A stretch of DNA of 44,318 nucleotides from Anaerolineae bacterium (GCA_013178015.1 JABLXR010000051.1:1-44318), one strand, 5' to 3'; counted from the first letter of the stretch, positions 31,215 to 38,673 are shown. Made by a program: numbers and translations. Notes: generated by a model from the sequence alone, not told the origin.

Positions 31215-31999
31215 AGCCAGACCGCCAAGGCCACTGCCGCCAGGGCGGCGGCCCAGATCGCCCCTGCCCGAGTGTCGGCGTCCGTCCAGCGCGACGGATC
31301 CAAAGGACGGAACTCTCCGGTGTAGCCGCGCGCCAACATGGCCTGATGCACCCGCTCACTGCGGTCGTAGGCGCGCAGGAACAGCGTCCCCACCAGCCGA
31401 GCGTAGGTCCGCACCTGGGCGCCGAGTCGTCGCAGAGAGGGGGGCTGCAACGTCCTAGACTCCCGGGCCCGATCCAGCCGGAACGCCTCGTCCAGCAGCA
31501 CGAAGAGGTAACGGTACACGAAGCTCAGGGTGGCGGTCAGCACGGCGGGGACGCCCAGGCATCGCAACGCCTGCACCGTATCCCCGAAGCGGGTCACCGC
31601 TATGTACACCGCCACCAGGGCGCCCGACAGCGCCGAGCGCATTATCAGCAGACCGCACTGCCGCGCCCCCTCCTCCGATACGACGAAGTCCAGCCAAAGG
31701 ACCCGGCCCAACCGGTAGGCGTGGTCGCCCGGCTGGAACAGCGCCCCTACCGCGGCGAGGCCGCCGAAGAGAACTATGGGGGCCACTCGGCGGAAAAGCG
31801 AACGGGGAGCGATCCCGGATGTCACCCAGACGGCCCCGGCCAGGGCAGCCAGCGCCGAATAGGCCGGCCACGCCCGCCAGGGGATGGCCCCCAGCAGGAG
31901 CACGTATGCGAGCATACCCACCAGCTTCAGGCGGGCGTCGGCTCGGTGGAGCGGGCTGGATCCAGGGATGTACGGGTCCAGACGATGGGCCTCCCTCAA
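31211..31999 (-). CDS. cbiQ: Cobalt/nickel ECF transporter transmembrane protein
   Basis: A 262-residue T-component with five or six membrane segments between residues 20 and 150, and the cytosolic coupling motifs of the family (AREVRTLQPPSLRRLGAQ-like region: RARESRTLQPPSLRRLGAQV, and RSERVHQAMLARGYTGEF) that engage the ATPase grooves. The start appears to be TTG 31999, overlapping the upstream stop (TTGA). It co-translates with cbiO. Confidence 0.93.
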   Translation of the reverse strand: MREAHRLDPYIPGSSPLHRADARLKLVGMLAYVLLLGAIPWRAWPAYSALAALAGAVWVTSGIAPRSLFRRVAPIVLFGGLAAVGALFQPGDHAYRLGRVLWLDFVVSEEGARQCGLLIMRSALSGALVAVYIAVTRFGDTVQALRCLGVPAVLTATLSFVYRYLFVLLDEAFRLDRARESRTLQPPSLRRLGAQVRTYARLVGTLFLRAYDRSERVHQAMLARGYTGEFRPLDPSRWTDADTRAGAIWAAALAAVALAVWL

Positions 32000-32319
32000 C
32001 CGGTCTCACGCCCCGGCCCGGGAGCCACGGTCTCACCGGCAGTCTTCGGCCGCTTCAGCAGGGTGCCAATGCCCCAGGTCACGCCGAATACGACCGTCAC
32101 GCCGATGGCCCCGGCCAGGATGGTGGAGAGGCCCTCACTGGCCACCCCCGGCACCGTGTAGTCCGGAAGAGTCTCGTAGGCGGGATCTTGAGCCCGATCA
32201 ATGAAGCCGAGGTCCTCGGCCACCCGCTCCAACCCATCGGGGAAAGAAGAGGCCAGAGGCGACAGGAGTACCAAAAGCATAGCCGCTAACAGACCGACCG
32301 CGAGCGTGCGCTTGGCCAC
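31996..32319 (-). CDS. PDGLE-domain small subunit of the cobalt/nickel ECF transporter (CbiN-like)
   Basis: A 107-residue protein with two membrane helices (about 5-25 and 66-86) and the extracytoplasmic motif SSFPDGLERVAEDLGF, which defines PDGLE proteins. In CbiMNQO-type systems such small subunits gate metal loading of CbiM. GTG 32319 has AGGAGG 6 nt upstream. It lies 10 nt after cbiM and overlaps cbiQ. Confidence 0.88.
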   Translation of the reverse strand: MAKRTLAVGLLAAMLLVLLSPLASSFPDGLERVAEDLGFIDRAQDPAYETLPDYTVPGVASEGLSTILAGAIGVTVVFGVTWGIGTLLKRPKTAGETVAPGPGRETG

Positions 32320-32329
32320 GTGATTCCTC

Positions 32330-32974
32330 CTAAGCCCGAGCCGGCTGCAGGGCGAGCAGACCCGGGCGAGTCGCCGTCACGAAAGCGATCACCGCGGTGG
32401 TGATCAGTCCCTCGCCCAGTCCGATCAGCAGGTGCACCCCACCCATGGCCGTCAACACCGCGCCGGCAGCGTAAGCGCCGGAGAGGGCCAGCTCCACCGC
32501 CGCGAGCAGCGATGCCACCACCACCGAGAGCCAGGCAGCCACGAAGGTGCTCACCAGAGAGGCGGTCCGCCCGCTACCCAGCAGGGCCAGTCCGGCCCGG
32601 TAGGTCAGCCAGGCCGTGAGCACACCCACCACCGCCATGTTGAGGACGTTCGCTCCCAGCACCAGCAGCCCGCCATCCTGGAAGAGCAGCGCCTGCACTC
32701 CCAGAACGGCAGTGAGCGCAAGAGCTGCCTGCCAAGGGCCGAGCAAGATCGCCGCCAGCGCGCCCCCAAGCAAGTGCCCAGATGTTCCCCCGGCAACAGG
32801 GAAGTTGAGCATCTGGGCAGCGAATATGAACGCCCCCGATACCCCCATCAGAGGCACCTGCCGGTCACCTAGCTCACGGGCGGCCCGGCGCGCGGCATAA
32901 CCGACAGCGCCGGTCGACACCGCCCAACTGCCAACGGCTACAGGAGTACTGAGAAACCCATCGGGGATGTGCAT
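32330..32974 (-). CDS. cbiM: Cobalt/nickel ECF transporter substrate-specific subunit
   Basis: A 214-residue S-component with about six to seven membrane helices. The N-terminus MHIPDGFLS is the hallmark; His2 coordinates the metal together with residues of later helices (AAQMLNFPVAGGTSGHLLGGALAAILLGP). ATG 32974 has AGGAGG upstream, embedded in a palindromic segment (32990-33004). Whether it takes up cobalt or nickel cannot be read from sequence. There is no cobalamin biosynthesis or nickel-enzyme gene in the window. Confidence 0.95.
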   Translation of the reverse strand: MHIPDGFLSTPVAVGSWAVSTGAVGYAARRAARELGDRQVPLMGVSGAFIFAAQMLNFPVAGGTSGHLLGGALAAILLGPWQAALALTAVLGVQALLFQDGGLLVLGANVLNMAVVGVLTAWLTYRAGLALLGSGRTASLVSTFVAAWLSVVVASLLAAVELALSGAYAAGAVLTAMGGVHLLIGLGEGLITTAVIAFVTATRPGLLALQPARA

Positions 32975-32989
32975 GGCGCCCCTCCTGCA

Positions 32990-33004
32990 AATACTTGCAG
33001 TATT
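32990..33004. promoter_or_regulatory. 15-bp palindrome upstream of cbiM
   Basis: AATACTTGCAGTATT is a perfect odd palindrome (arms AATACT/AGTATT around TGC), starting 16 nt upstream of the cbiM ATG and next to its Shine-Dalgarno. A second overlapping inverted repeat, CTGCAA-ATAC-TTGCAG, spans 32985-33000. The position suggests an operator for a metal-responsive repressor, but the regulator is unknown. Confidence 0.5.
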
Positions 33005-33137
33005 ATTCGCCGACTGCCCGTTCTTCGCAAGCGCGGCGCCTCACCGAACACTCCCACCTGGCAGTGACAGCCAGCCCCCTTCCTTGGCCAGACACCTCTC
33101 CGGCGGAGCCGATGGCCGGCCGGAGTAGGGGGCGGAC

Positions 33138-33317
33138 TCACTCCCTTAGAGCGCCCATAGGGCAGTGCCGCACGCACCGGCCGCAGTCTATGCACTTCTC
33201 CTCGTCCACCCTGGGAGCGGAGTAGCCCTCCTGCTTGAGCGCCCCCACTGGGCATAGGCGCACGGACGGGCACCTATGGTTCTGAGGACAACGCGTATCT
33301 ACTACTCTTATGGCCAT
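33138..33317 (-). CDS. Small 4Fe-4S ferredoxin-like protein (59 residues)
   Basis: From ATG 33317 to TGA 33138 the frame encodes 59 residues: it starts MAIRVVDTRCPQNHRCPSVR, continues LCPVGALKQEGYSAPRVDEE and ends KCIDCGRCVRHCPMGALRE. The second half is a classical CxxCxxCxxxCP 4Fe-4S motif (CIDCGRCVRHCP). The first Cys cluster (CPQNHRCPSVRLCPVGA) has irregular spacing that may bind a second cluster. I recall small proteins of this kind with CPQNHxCP and CPMGAL signatures; their partner is not known to me. Directly upstream is a CsoR/CstR-type palindrome. The gene is followed at 163 nt by cbiM on the same strand. Confidence 0.85.
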   Translation of the reverse strand: MAIRVVDTRCPQNHRCPSVRLCPVGALKQEGYSAPRVDEEKCIDCGRCVRHCPMGALRE

Positions 33318-33340
33318 GGTCGCTCTCTCGAATGGTGCTC

Positions 33341-33363
33341 TGTATACCCCTAGGGGGTATACA
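33341..33363. promoter_or_regulatory. CsoR/CstR-type operator palindrome
   Basis: Arms TGTATACCCC and GGGGTATACA face each other across a 3-nt spacer (TAG), giving a GC-tract core flanked by TATA, as in operators of the CsoR/RcnR/CstR family (copper, nickel/cobalt or persulfide sensing). It ends 23 nt upstream of the ferredoxin ATG, within the expected promoter region (a TATACA box lies in it). No CsoR-family regulator is encoded in the window. The 160 nt beyond it (33364-33529) hold no gene that I can support. Confidence 0.7.
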
Positions 33364-33529
33364 AATGCTACTCTAAGCCCGAGGAAGAAGCAAGCACGTA
33401 AGGGGACTCACCGTAGAGAAGCGAATAGGCGAGTAGCGAACAGGAACTGGCGAAGAGCGTTCCCTCCCCGCTGTCCCGTCTCCTTTGCTCCTGTCCCCCG
33501 TGCCCTTCTCTCCGCTCTACGCGGCTAGA

Positions 33530-34306
33530 TCACCCCGGCAGCAGCGCCCCCAGCAGCTCCGCTCGGGCGGCCACGAACTCCGGTGCCGCCAGTAGTGCCG
33601 GCCTCCGCGGCCGGGGCAGGTCCACCTCCATCTCGTGACTGACCCGGGCCGGTCGAGGCGTGAGGGCGTAGACCCGGTCGGACAGAAACACCGCCTCCTC
33701 CACGTCGTGGGTGACGAAGAGGATGGTCTTGCGGCGCTCCTCCCATACCGACATGAGCCACACCTGCATCTGCCGTCGAGTGAGGGCATCCAGGGCACCG
33801 AAGGGCTCGTCCAGCAGGAGCACATCTCGGTGAAAGAGGTAAGTGCGCAGGAGGGCCGCTCGCTGCCGCATACCCCCGGACAACTCGTGAGGATAGCGGT
33901 GCTCGAACCCCTCGAGTCCGAAGGCGGACATCAGCTCCAGCGCCTCCTGCCGCGCCTGGAGCATAGGCTGGCCATCCACTTCGGCGCCCAGAAGCACGTT
34001 CTCCAACAGCGTCCGCCAAGGCAGGAGCACGTCTTTCTGGGGCATGTAGGCCACCCGTCCTCGCTCCCCTCTCATCTCTCGGCCGTCCAGAAGGATACGG
34101 CCGCCGTCGGGACGACTCAGCCCGCAGATCAGGTTGAAAAGGGTTGTCTTGCCGCAGCCGCTGGGGCCGACGATGCTAACGAACTCGCCCTCGTCCGCCC
34201 CCAGCGTCACGTCGGCCAGCGCCTGGACCACGTGACCGTCCACGCGGTACCACTTGCTGAGGTGTTGCACCTGGACGGCGCGCCTACTCCTGGGGAAGGA
34301 AGTCAT
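33530..34306 (-). CDS. Thiamine/pyrimidine-precursor ABC transporter ATPase (ThiZ-like)
   Basis: A 258-residue ATPase of the nitrate/sulfonate/taurine-type ABC importer group. Walker A IVGPSGCGKTTLFNLICGL, Q-loop MPQKDVLLPWRTLLENV, signature LSGGMRQRAALLRTYLFHRDVLLLDEPFGALDALTRRQ and H-loop LFVTHDVEEAVFLSDR are all present. ATG 34306 overlaps the substrate-binding gene by 23 nt. It is the last gene of the TPP-riboswitch operon, so it most likely energises uptake of thiamine or a hydroxymethylpyrimidine precursor. Confidence 0.88.
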   Translation of the reverse strand: MTSFPRSRRAVQVQHLSKWYRVDGHVVQALADVTLGADEGEFVSIVGPSGCGKTTLFNLICGLSRPDGGRILLDGREMRGERGRVAYMPQKDVLLPWRTLLENVLLGAEVDGQPMLQARQEALELMSAFGLEGFEHRYPHELSGGMRQRAALLRTYLFHRDVLLLDEPFGALDALTRRQMQVWLMSVWEERRKTILFVTHDVEEAVFLSDRVYALTPRPARVSHEMEVDLPRPRRPALLAAPEFVAARAELLGALLPG

Positions 34307-35375
34307 TGGTGAAGGCAGCTTCGGCCTCGATAGGCTGAGCGATCAACCCGTTTTCGTACATCCAGTCGGTGAACCGCTGCCACACGGCCAGGTCCTGCTC
34401 GCCCCATCGGGGAGCGTCCTCGGCATAGCGGGGGCTGAGCCACTCCTGGCTGCGGCGCACCAGTTCCTCATCGGCCTCAGCGTGCGCAAGTAGAATCTCG
34501 GCCGCTCCCTCCGGGTCCTCGATGGCGTACTGGTAGCCTCGCGCCGTGGCCGCCATGAAGCGGCGCACCAGGTCCGGCTCCTCAGCGATCAGAGCTTCGC
34601 TGGTGATGATGATGGGCGTGTAGTAGTCGGGCACGCACTCGACGTAGTCCCGTAGCCAGATGACGTTGATGGGGACCTGGCGAATCTCCGCCTCGATCCC
34701 GGTCCAGGCGTAGTAGATCCAGGTGAAGTCCACCTCCCGCTGGGTGACCACGAAGAAGTCGGCATAGCCCACGTCCACGAATTCCACCCGATCGACATCG
34801 GCACCGTCGCACTCCATGAGGGCCCGCAGCATGGCCCGCTCGATCTCCAGCCCGCCACCCCCATACCGATGCCCCTCCAGGTCGCGAGGGCGTTCCAGCC
34901 CCTTCTCGGCCGGCGAGGCAAAGCCGGAAGTGTTGTGCTGGATGATGGCAGCGAGAGACACTATGGGAATCCCTTCCACCCGCGCCGCCGTGAGCCACTC
35001 GGCGAAGCTGATGCCGAACTGCGCCTGCCCCGCCCCCACTACCTGCTCCACACCAGCCTCCGCCGGTTGGATGATCTCCAGCTCAATGCCTTGTTCTCGG
35101 TACCAACCCTTATCCAGGGCCACGTAGATGCCGGTGTGGTTGGTGTTTGGCACCCAGTCCAGCATGAGCACCACCTGCTGCGCAGCCGGCGTCGGCCGGC
35201 AGGCGGCCAGCGCCAGCACCATGACCGCCATCAAGGCAATGGCGATCCACCTTGCCCCAGTCCGCGTCCCCGCCGGGGCTGACGTTGCATCTGCTGGTGT
35301 CTTGACCCACCTCACCACTGCCCTCGCCTCGTTAGGAGCGAACCTTGTGTTCGCCCGCGTCATGTCCAGTTTCAT
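34284..35375 (-). CDS. NMT1/THI5-like substrate-binding lipoprotein (ThiY-like)
   Basis: A 363-residue binding protein. The hydrophobic stretch ARWIAIALMAVMVLALAAC ends with a lipobox (LAAC, Cys59), preceded by a long charged N-terminus; one of the later in-frame starts may be used. The mature part begins VVLMLDWVPNTNHTGIYVALDKGWYREQGIELEIIQP, a hallmark of NMT1/THI5-like pyrimidine-precursor binding proteins (ThiY), and includes FGISFAEWLTAARVEGIPIVSLAAI. The ATG overlaps the ThiX stop (ATGA). Given the riboswitch and TPK context, the ligand is probably thiamine or a formyl-aminopyrimidine breakdown product. Confidence 0.88.
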   Translation of the reverse strand: MKLDMTRANTRFAPNEARAVVRWVKTPADATSAPAGTRTGARWIAIALMAVMVLALAACRPTPAAQQVVLMLDWVPNTNHTGIYVALDKGWYREQGIELEIIQPAEAGVEQVVGAGQAQFGISFAEWLTAARVEGIPIVSLAAIIQHNTSGFASPAEKGLERPRDLEGHRYGGGGLEIERAMLRALMECDGADVDRVEFVDVGYADFFVVTQREVDFTWIYYAWTGIEAEIRQVPINVIWLRDYVECVPDYYTPIIITSEALIAEEPDLVRRFMAATARGYQYAIEDPEGAAEILLAHAEADEELVRRSQEWLSPRYAEDAPRWGEQDLAVWQRFTDWMYENGLIAQPIEAEAAFTNDFLPQE

Positions 35376-36187
35376 CCCAGGTCCTCCCATCTTTCCTCCC
35401 GTCTGGCCGCGTAGTACCACGGCAATGCTACCCTCTCCAATAGCACCACCAGTCCGAACAGGCCGATGCTCAACAGCGACGTGACGGCAATGGCCGAGAA
35501 CAGGCGGGCCGTGAGGTAGGAATTGGCCGACCGGATCATGAAGATGCCTAGGCCCCGGCTCGCTCCCACCCACTCGCTGATGACGGCGCCGATCACGGCG
35601 TACGTGGCGGCGATGCGTAGCCCGGAGAAGGCCGCCGGCAGGGCCCCGGGCAGCCTCACCTTGCGGAAGATCTGCAGGCGCCCCGCTCCCATTGAGGCCA
35701 ACAGGGCCACCATGTCCGGGTCTGCCCCGGCCAGCCCCTGAGCGGTGCTGATGGCAATGGGGAAGAAGCAGACCAGCGTCACCACTAGTACCCGGGGCAG
35801 GAGCCCAAACCCGAACCAGACGACCAGCAGCGGCGCCAAGGCGATTATGGGAATAGTCTGGGACACCACTAGGATGGGGTAGATGGCCCGCCGCAAGGAG
35901 GGTAGGAGGTCCACCGCCACCGCCAGGCTCACCCCCGTCACTACCGACGCTGCCAGCCCCACAGCCGTCTCCACCAGAGTCCGCTCCGTGTGGCCCGCTA
36001 GCAGGGCGGCCGAATCCACCATAGCAGAGGCGATAGCACTGGGGGCCGGCAGGAGCCACTCCGGCGTGCCCGTGACCCGCACTGCTACCTCCCATACGGC
36101 CAGCAGCCCGGCGATGAGTAGTGCCGCTGGCGCCCACTCCCGCCAGCGCTGTGCCAGACGGCGGAAGGCCGAACTCCCGCCTGCCAT
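35372..36187 (-). CDS. ABC transporter permease (ThiX-like)
   Basis: A 271-residue permease with about six transmembrane helices and the EAA loop GAGRLQIFRKVRLPGALPAAFSGLRIAATYAVIGAVISEW typical of binding-protein-dependent importers of the SsuC/TauC/ThiX type. The order YkoF-like, permease, binding protein, ATPase is retained with 1-23 nt overlaps throughout. ATG 36187 overlaps the preceding stop by one base. Confidence 0.9.
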   Translation of the reverse strand: MAGGSSAFRRLAQRWREWAPAALLIAGLLAVWEVAVRVTGTPEWLLPAPSAIASAMVDSAALLAGHTERTLVETAVGLAASVVTGVSLAVAVDLLPSLRRAIYPILVVSQTIPIIALAPLLVVWFGFGLLPRVLVVTLVCFFPIAISTAQGLAGADPDMVALLASMGAGRLQIFRKVRLPGALPAAFSGLRIAATYAVIGAVISEWVGASRGLGIFMIRSANSYLTARLFSAIAVTSLLSIGLFGLVVLLERVALPWYYAARREERWEDLG

Positions 36188-36474
36188 CAGCGATATCGGG
36201 CCATGATGTCGGCGACGCTCACGTCGCGGCCCCCTCCCCGTTCCGCCAGCTTGATGTGAGTCTGGACACTGCGGGCGCCTGCCTCCAGGGCGGCTCGGTG
36301 CGCCCTTCTGGCCACGTCCAGCAGCTCGTCCAGCTCCCCTTCCACCACCGTCTCCATGGGCGTCACTTCGTAGCGCAGGCCGCTGGCCCGGATCGCCTCT
36401 ATGGCCCGGTCGACCACACCGTACACGTCCTCAGCCTGGGGGATCACCTGGATCCCCATTACCATCTTGGCCAT
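36187..36474 (-). CDS. YkoF/MTH1187-like thiamine-binding protein
   Basis: A 95-residue cytosolic protein of the MTH1187/YkoF thiamine-binding-like family (DUF77). MAKMVMGIQVIPQAEDVYGVVDRAIEAIRASGLRYEVTPMETVVEGELDELLDVARRAHRAALEAGARSVQTHIKLAERGG contains the family's TPMETVVEG turn and RSVQTHIKLAER strand. ATG 36474 overlaps the TPK stop codon. The genomic link to TPK and ThiXYZ supports thiamine or HMP binding. The longer open frame to 36855 is antisense-free but covers the TPK gene. Confidence 0.9.
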   Translation of the reverse strand: MAKMVMGIQVIPQAEDVYGVVDRAIEAIRASGLRYEVTPMETVVEGELDELLDVARRAHRAALEAGARSVQTHIKLAERGGGRDVSVADIMARYR

Positions 36475-37130
36475 CAGTCTACCTGCCTTGCCTTGCCACC
36501 GCGCCGCAGGTGCACCGCCAGCAGGGCGCCCCCTTGCAGGCTGACCTCGGCCACGTCTTCCTCGAACACGTTGCTGACCCCTCGGGCGAAACCCACCGGC
36601 AGGGTCTCCCCGTCGAGCGGATACGCCAATCCGGCCGTCCGTACCCCCACTGCGTCCGCCCCGAAAGGCAGGAGCGTCAGCAGGTCCCCCGCAGCCCCCT
36701 CGAGACGGGCAGTGCGACGCACTAGTCGCACCTCGGTGTCGCCGGAGGCCAGGAGGCCGCGATCGTCCATTCCGGGCAGGGCCAAAAGAAACACGTTCGC
36801 CAGAGTGTGGTCCAGGCGTCCGCCCAGGGCGCAAAGCAGCACCACTTCGTCGCATCCGCCGTCCAGGGCTGCCCGCAAGGCCAACTCGGTGTCCGTCTCG
36901 TCCTTGTCCGGGCGGTGACGTATAAACGTGACCGGCGCTGCCTCCAGCCTTTCCCGCACACGCGCCGACAGGGAATCCAGATCGCCCACTACTAGAGAGG
37001 GCGTCAGCCCCAGGCGCAGGGCGTGCTCCGCTCCCCCGTTGGCGGCGATCACCACCTCAGCCCGGCGGGACCACTCCTCGAGCCTATGAGGCGGCTCGCA
37101 GTCACCCCCCGACACTACCAGCCCCAGCAT
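36474..37130 (-). CDS. thiN: Thiamine pyrophosphokinase
   Basis: A 218-residue enzyme that converts thiamine and ATP to thiamine diphosphate in the cytosol. Motifs: VIAANGGAEHALRLGLTPSLVVGDLDSLSA (the NGG and GDLDS sites), PDKDETDTELALRAAL (the KDxTDTE metal site) and LCALGGRLDHTLANVFLLAL (GxRxDH). ATG 37130 has GGAGG 5 nt upstream; GTG 37145 is a weaker option. It is the first gene after the TPP riboswitch and terminator hairpin, so thiamine salvage is feedback-controlled by TPP. Confidence 0.94.
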   Translation of the reverse strand: MLGLVVSGGDCEPPHRLEEWSRRAEVVIAANGGAEHALRLGLTPSLVVGDLDSLSARVRERLEAAPVTFIRHRPDKDETDTELALRAALDGGCDEVVLLCALGGRLDHTLANVFLLALPGMDDRGLLASGDTEVRLVRRTARLEGAAGDLLTLLPFGADAVGVRTAGLAYPLDGETLPVGFARGVSNVFEEDVAEVSLQGGALLAVHLRRGGKARQVD

Positions 37131-37147
37131 TCCCACCTCCGGCACCC

Positions 37148-37186
37148 CAAAACCAAGAGAGCGGCTGCCTCATGGGTAGCCGCTCT
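37148..37186 (-). terminator. Expression-platform terminator hairpin of the TPP riboswitch
   Basis: On the minus strand, AGAGCGGCT (178-186) pairs perfectly with AGCCGCTCT (158-166) around an 11-nt loop, followed by CTTGGTTTTGG, a weak T-run that lies directly before the thiN Shine-Dalgarno. It is the plausible on/off element of the riboswitch, by termination or by RBS occlusion. Confidence 0.75.
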
Positions 37187-37190
37187 GTGG

Positions 37191-37300
37191 ACTCGTGCTT
37201 CCCTACGCTGGCCTTACCCAGTTCAGGTTCCAGGGGTCGGCCGCTAGCTCCCTCGCGGGTGCCACGACCCTCTCAGCCCGGTGTCACCGAGCTCCCCCAG
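37191..37300 (-). ncRNA. TPP riboswitch (THI element)
   Basis: The minus strand carries the conserved THI-box blocks in order: CTCGGTGACACCGGGCTGAG (P2 and CUGAGA), ACCC, then GACCCCTGGAACCTGAACTG, GGTAAGGCCAGCGTAGGGAA. CTCG/CGAG at the two ends can form P1. It sits about 60 nt upstream of thiN and controls the five-gene thiamine operon (thiN, ykoF-like, thiX-, thiY- and thiZ-like). Rfam THI (RF00059) should hit here. Confidence 0.95.
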
Positions 37301-37322
37301 CCGCTCTATTCAGTTAGCGTCC

Positions 37323-37351
37323 AGTATAGGCACCGCCTCGCGATGCAGCAA
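37323..37351 (-). promoter_or_regulatory. Promoter of the TPP riboswitch operon
   Basis: Minus-strand -10 TATACT (37323-37328) and -35 TTGCTG (37346-37351) are separated by 17 nt. The expected start near 37316 lies a few nt before the riboswitch. The -10 fits the consensus well; the -35 is weak. Confidence 0.55.
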
Positions 37352-37361
37352 GCGCCTCGGC

Positions 37362-37499
37362 CACTGAGACACGGAGACGGGGAGACACGGAGAGGGGGAG
37401 AGGGGGAGAGGGGAAGACCCTGAGAGGGGAGATGCGGAGGCGTCACAGCCTTCTCCGCGTCTCCCTGTCTCCCCCTCTCCCTGTCTCCGCGTCTCAGTG
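37362..37499. repeat. Long imperfect inverted repeat with polypurine arms
   Basis: The + strand from 37362 starts CACTGAGACACGGAGACGGG and continues as a purine-rich GAGACACGGAGAGGGGG tract to about 37414. The segment 37450-37499 is closely its reverse complement (CTTCTCCGCGTCTCC... ending TCAGTG). It could form a long hairpin downstream of the Gfo gene (-). This is the GACACGGAGAC/CACAGAG dispersed family also seen at 18756-18866 and 41160-41286. Confidence 0.75.
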
Positions 37500-37524
37500 T
37501 CTCCGCGTCTCCGTGTCCATCCCC

Positions 37525-38592
37525 CTACCGGCCCACGAAGTCCTTCATCACCACTTCCCGACCCGTCCGTGCCGACTGGTAGATGGCCAGGATGAGCTCC
37601 ACCGCCGCCCGAGCTTCCTCCACGGTGACAAAGGGCTTCTTGTTCTCGCGGATGGCCCGGGCCAGATCGTCCACGTGGAACCGATGTCCCTGGACCGCCA
37701 CGGCCCGAGGGTCGGCGCTGGAGAGCAGAGCCGGCTGCTCCTCGATCTGCACCTCCACCGGCTGGGCCACCTCCTCGCGGCTGGGAGCCACTGCCCACTT
37801 CTCGAGGCCTTTGTCGCCGAAGATGATGGTGCCCCGGTCGCCGTGGAGGGCGAAGGTGGTGGTTTCGCCCGGGTTACAGGAAGTGGTGCCCTCGATGACC
37901 CCGTAAGCGCCGTTCTCGAAGGTGAGCACCGCCACCGCCGTGTCCTCGACCTCGATGTCGCGCACCTTGGCCTCGGCCTTGCCAAAGACCGTCTTGACCG
38001 GCGAGCCCATGATCCACAGCAGCAAGTCCACCCCATGCACGCCCTGGTTCATGAGGGCGCCACCCCCGTCCAGGGCCCAGGTGGCGCGCCAGTCGGCGCT
38101 CTTGTAGTAGGCGGGGGAGCGGTAGTATTTGAGGTAGGCGTCTCCTAGGACCATCTGCCCCAAATCGCCTCTCTGCACTGCCTCCCGCACCTTCTGCGAC
38201 AAGGGGCTGGTGCGTCGTTGGAACACGACCTCGGCCTTGATGCCAGTCCGGTTGACCGCCTCCACCATAGCGTCCATCTGCTCCAGGGTGATGGCCATGG
38301 GCTTCTCGCACAGGACGTTCACCCCCCGGTCGGCCGCCTCGATGGTCATCTCCGAGTGCAGGCCGGAGGGAGTGCAGATGCTCACCGCCTCCAGGCCAGC
38401 CTCCTCCAACATCTGGATGTAGTCGGTGTAGACGGGCACGCTGCCATACTTGGCCGAGAACTCGCGCGCCTTAGGCTCGTCAATATCGCAGACCGCCACC
38501 AACTCGGCATAGTCGGAGGCCGCTATGGCGCTAGCGTGGCTGGGCGCGATCACACCCGTGCCGATGATACCCCACTTGACCTTCTCCATCAT
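37525..38592 (-). CDS. Gfo/Idh/MocA family oxidoreductase
   Basis: A 355-residue NAD(P)-dependent oxidoreductase. The Rossmann fold starts VKWGIIGTGVIAPSHASAIAAS, with the cofactor-loop Asp in CDIDEPKAREF. The catalytic EKP motif is VNVLCEKPMAITLEQMDAM (Glu-Lys-Pro), followed by the C-terminal domain with GGALMNQGVHGVDLLLWIMG. Family members act on sugars, inositols or sugar acids; the exact substrate is not evident. ATG 38592 has GAGGAGGG 7 nt upstream. It lies downstream of, and opposite to, the flavin-reductase promoter region and next to a dispersed repeat. Confidence 0.92.
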   Translation of the reverse strand: MMEKVKWGIIGTGVIAPSHASAIAASDYAELVAVCDIDEPKAREFSAKYGSVPVYTDYIQMLEEAGLEAVSICTPSGLHSEMTIEAADRGVNVLCEKPMAITLEQMDAMVEAVNRTGIKAEVVFQRRTSPLSQKVREAVQRGDLGQMVLGDAYLKYYRSPAYYKSADWRATWALDGGGALMNQGVHGVDLLLWIMGSPVKTVFGKAEAKVRDIEVEDTAVAVLTFENGAYGVIEGTTSCNPGETTTFALHGDRGTIIFGDKGLEKWAVAPSREEVAQPVEVQIEEQPALLSSADPRAVAVQGHRFHVDDLARAIRENKKPFVTVEEARAAVELILAIYQSARTGREVVMKDFVGR

Positions 38593-38612
38593 TCCCGAAC
38601 CCTCCTCAGACT

Positions 38613-38673
38613 GGGGCAGGCACGGTGGCCTGCCCCTACCAAGCATCCCGGGCAGGGCCGAACGACCCTGCCC
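38613..38673. repeat. Two adjacent hairpins of the GGTAGGGGCAGG repeat family
   Basis: GGGGCAGG-CACGGTGG-CCTGCCCC (38613-38636) and GGGCAGGG-CCGAACGA-CCCTGCCC (38650-38673) are perfect 8-bp stems with 8-nt loops. The minus strand of the first matches the copies at 6105-6211. The 3' end of the membrane protein gene (38636) lies inside this element: its last codons and its stop derive from it. Confidence 0.75.

Noticed and set aside
32975-33137. Cobalamin riboswitch upstream of cbiM
   Set aside because: The gap is only 163 nt and lacks the B12-box and GCCACTG-type core; a palindromic operator explains regulation better.
34284-36137. 617-residue minus-strand frame covering permease and binding protein
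   Set aside because: Its N-terminal half is an out-of-frame reading of the ThiX-like permease; the real start is the ATG at 35375 overlapping the permease stop.
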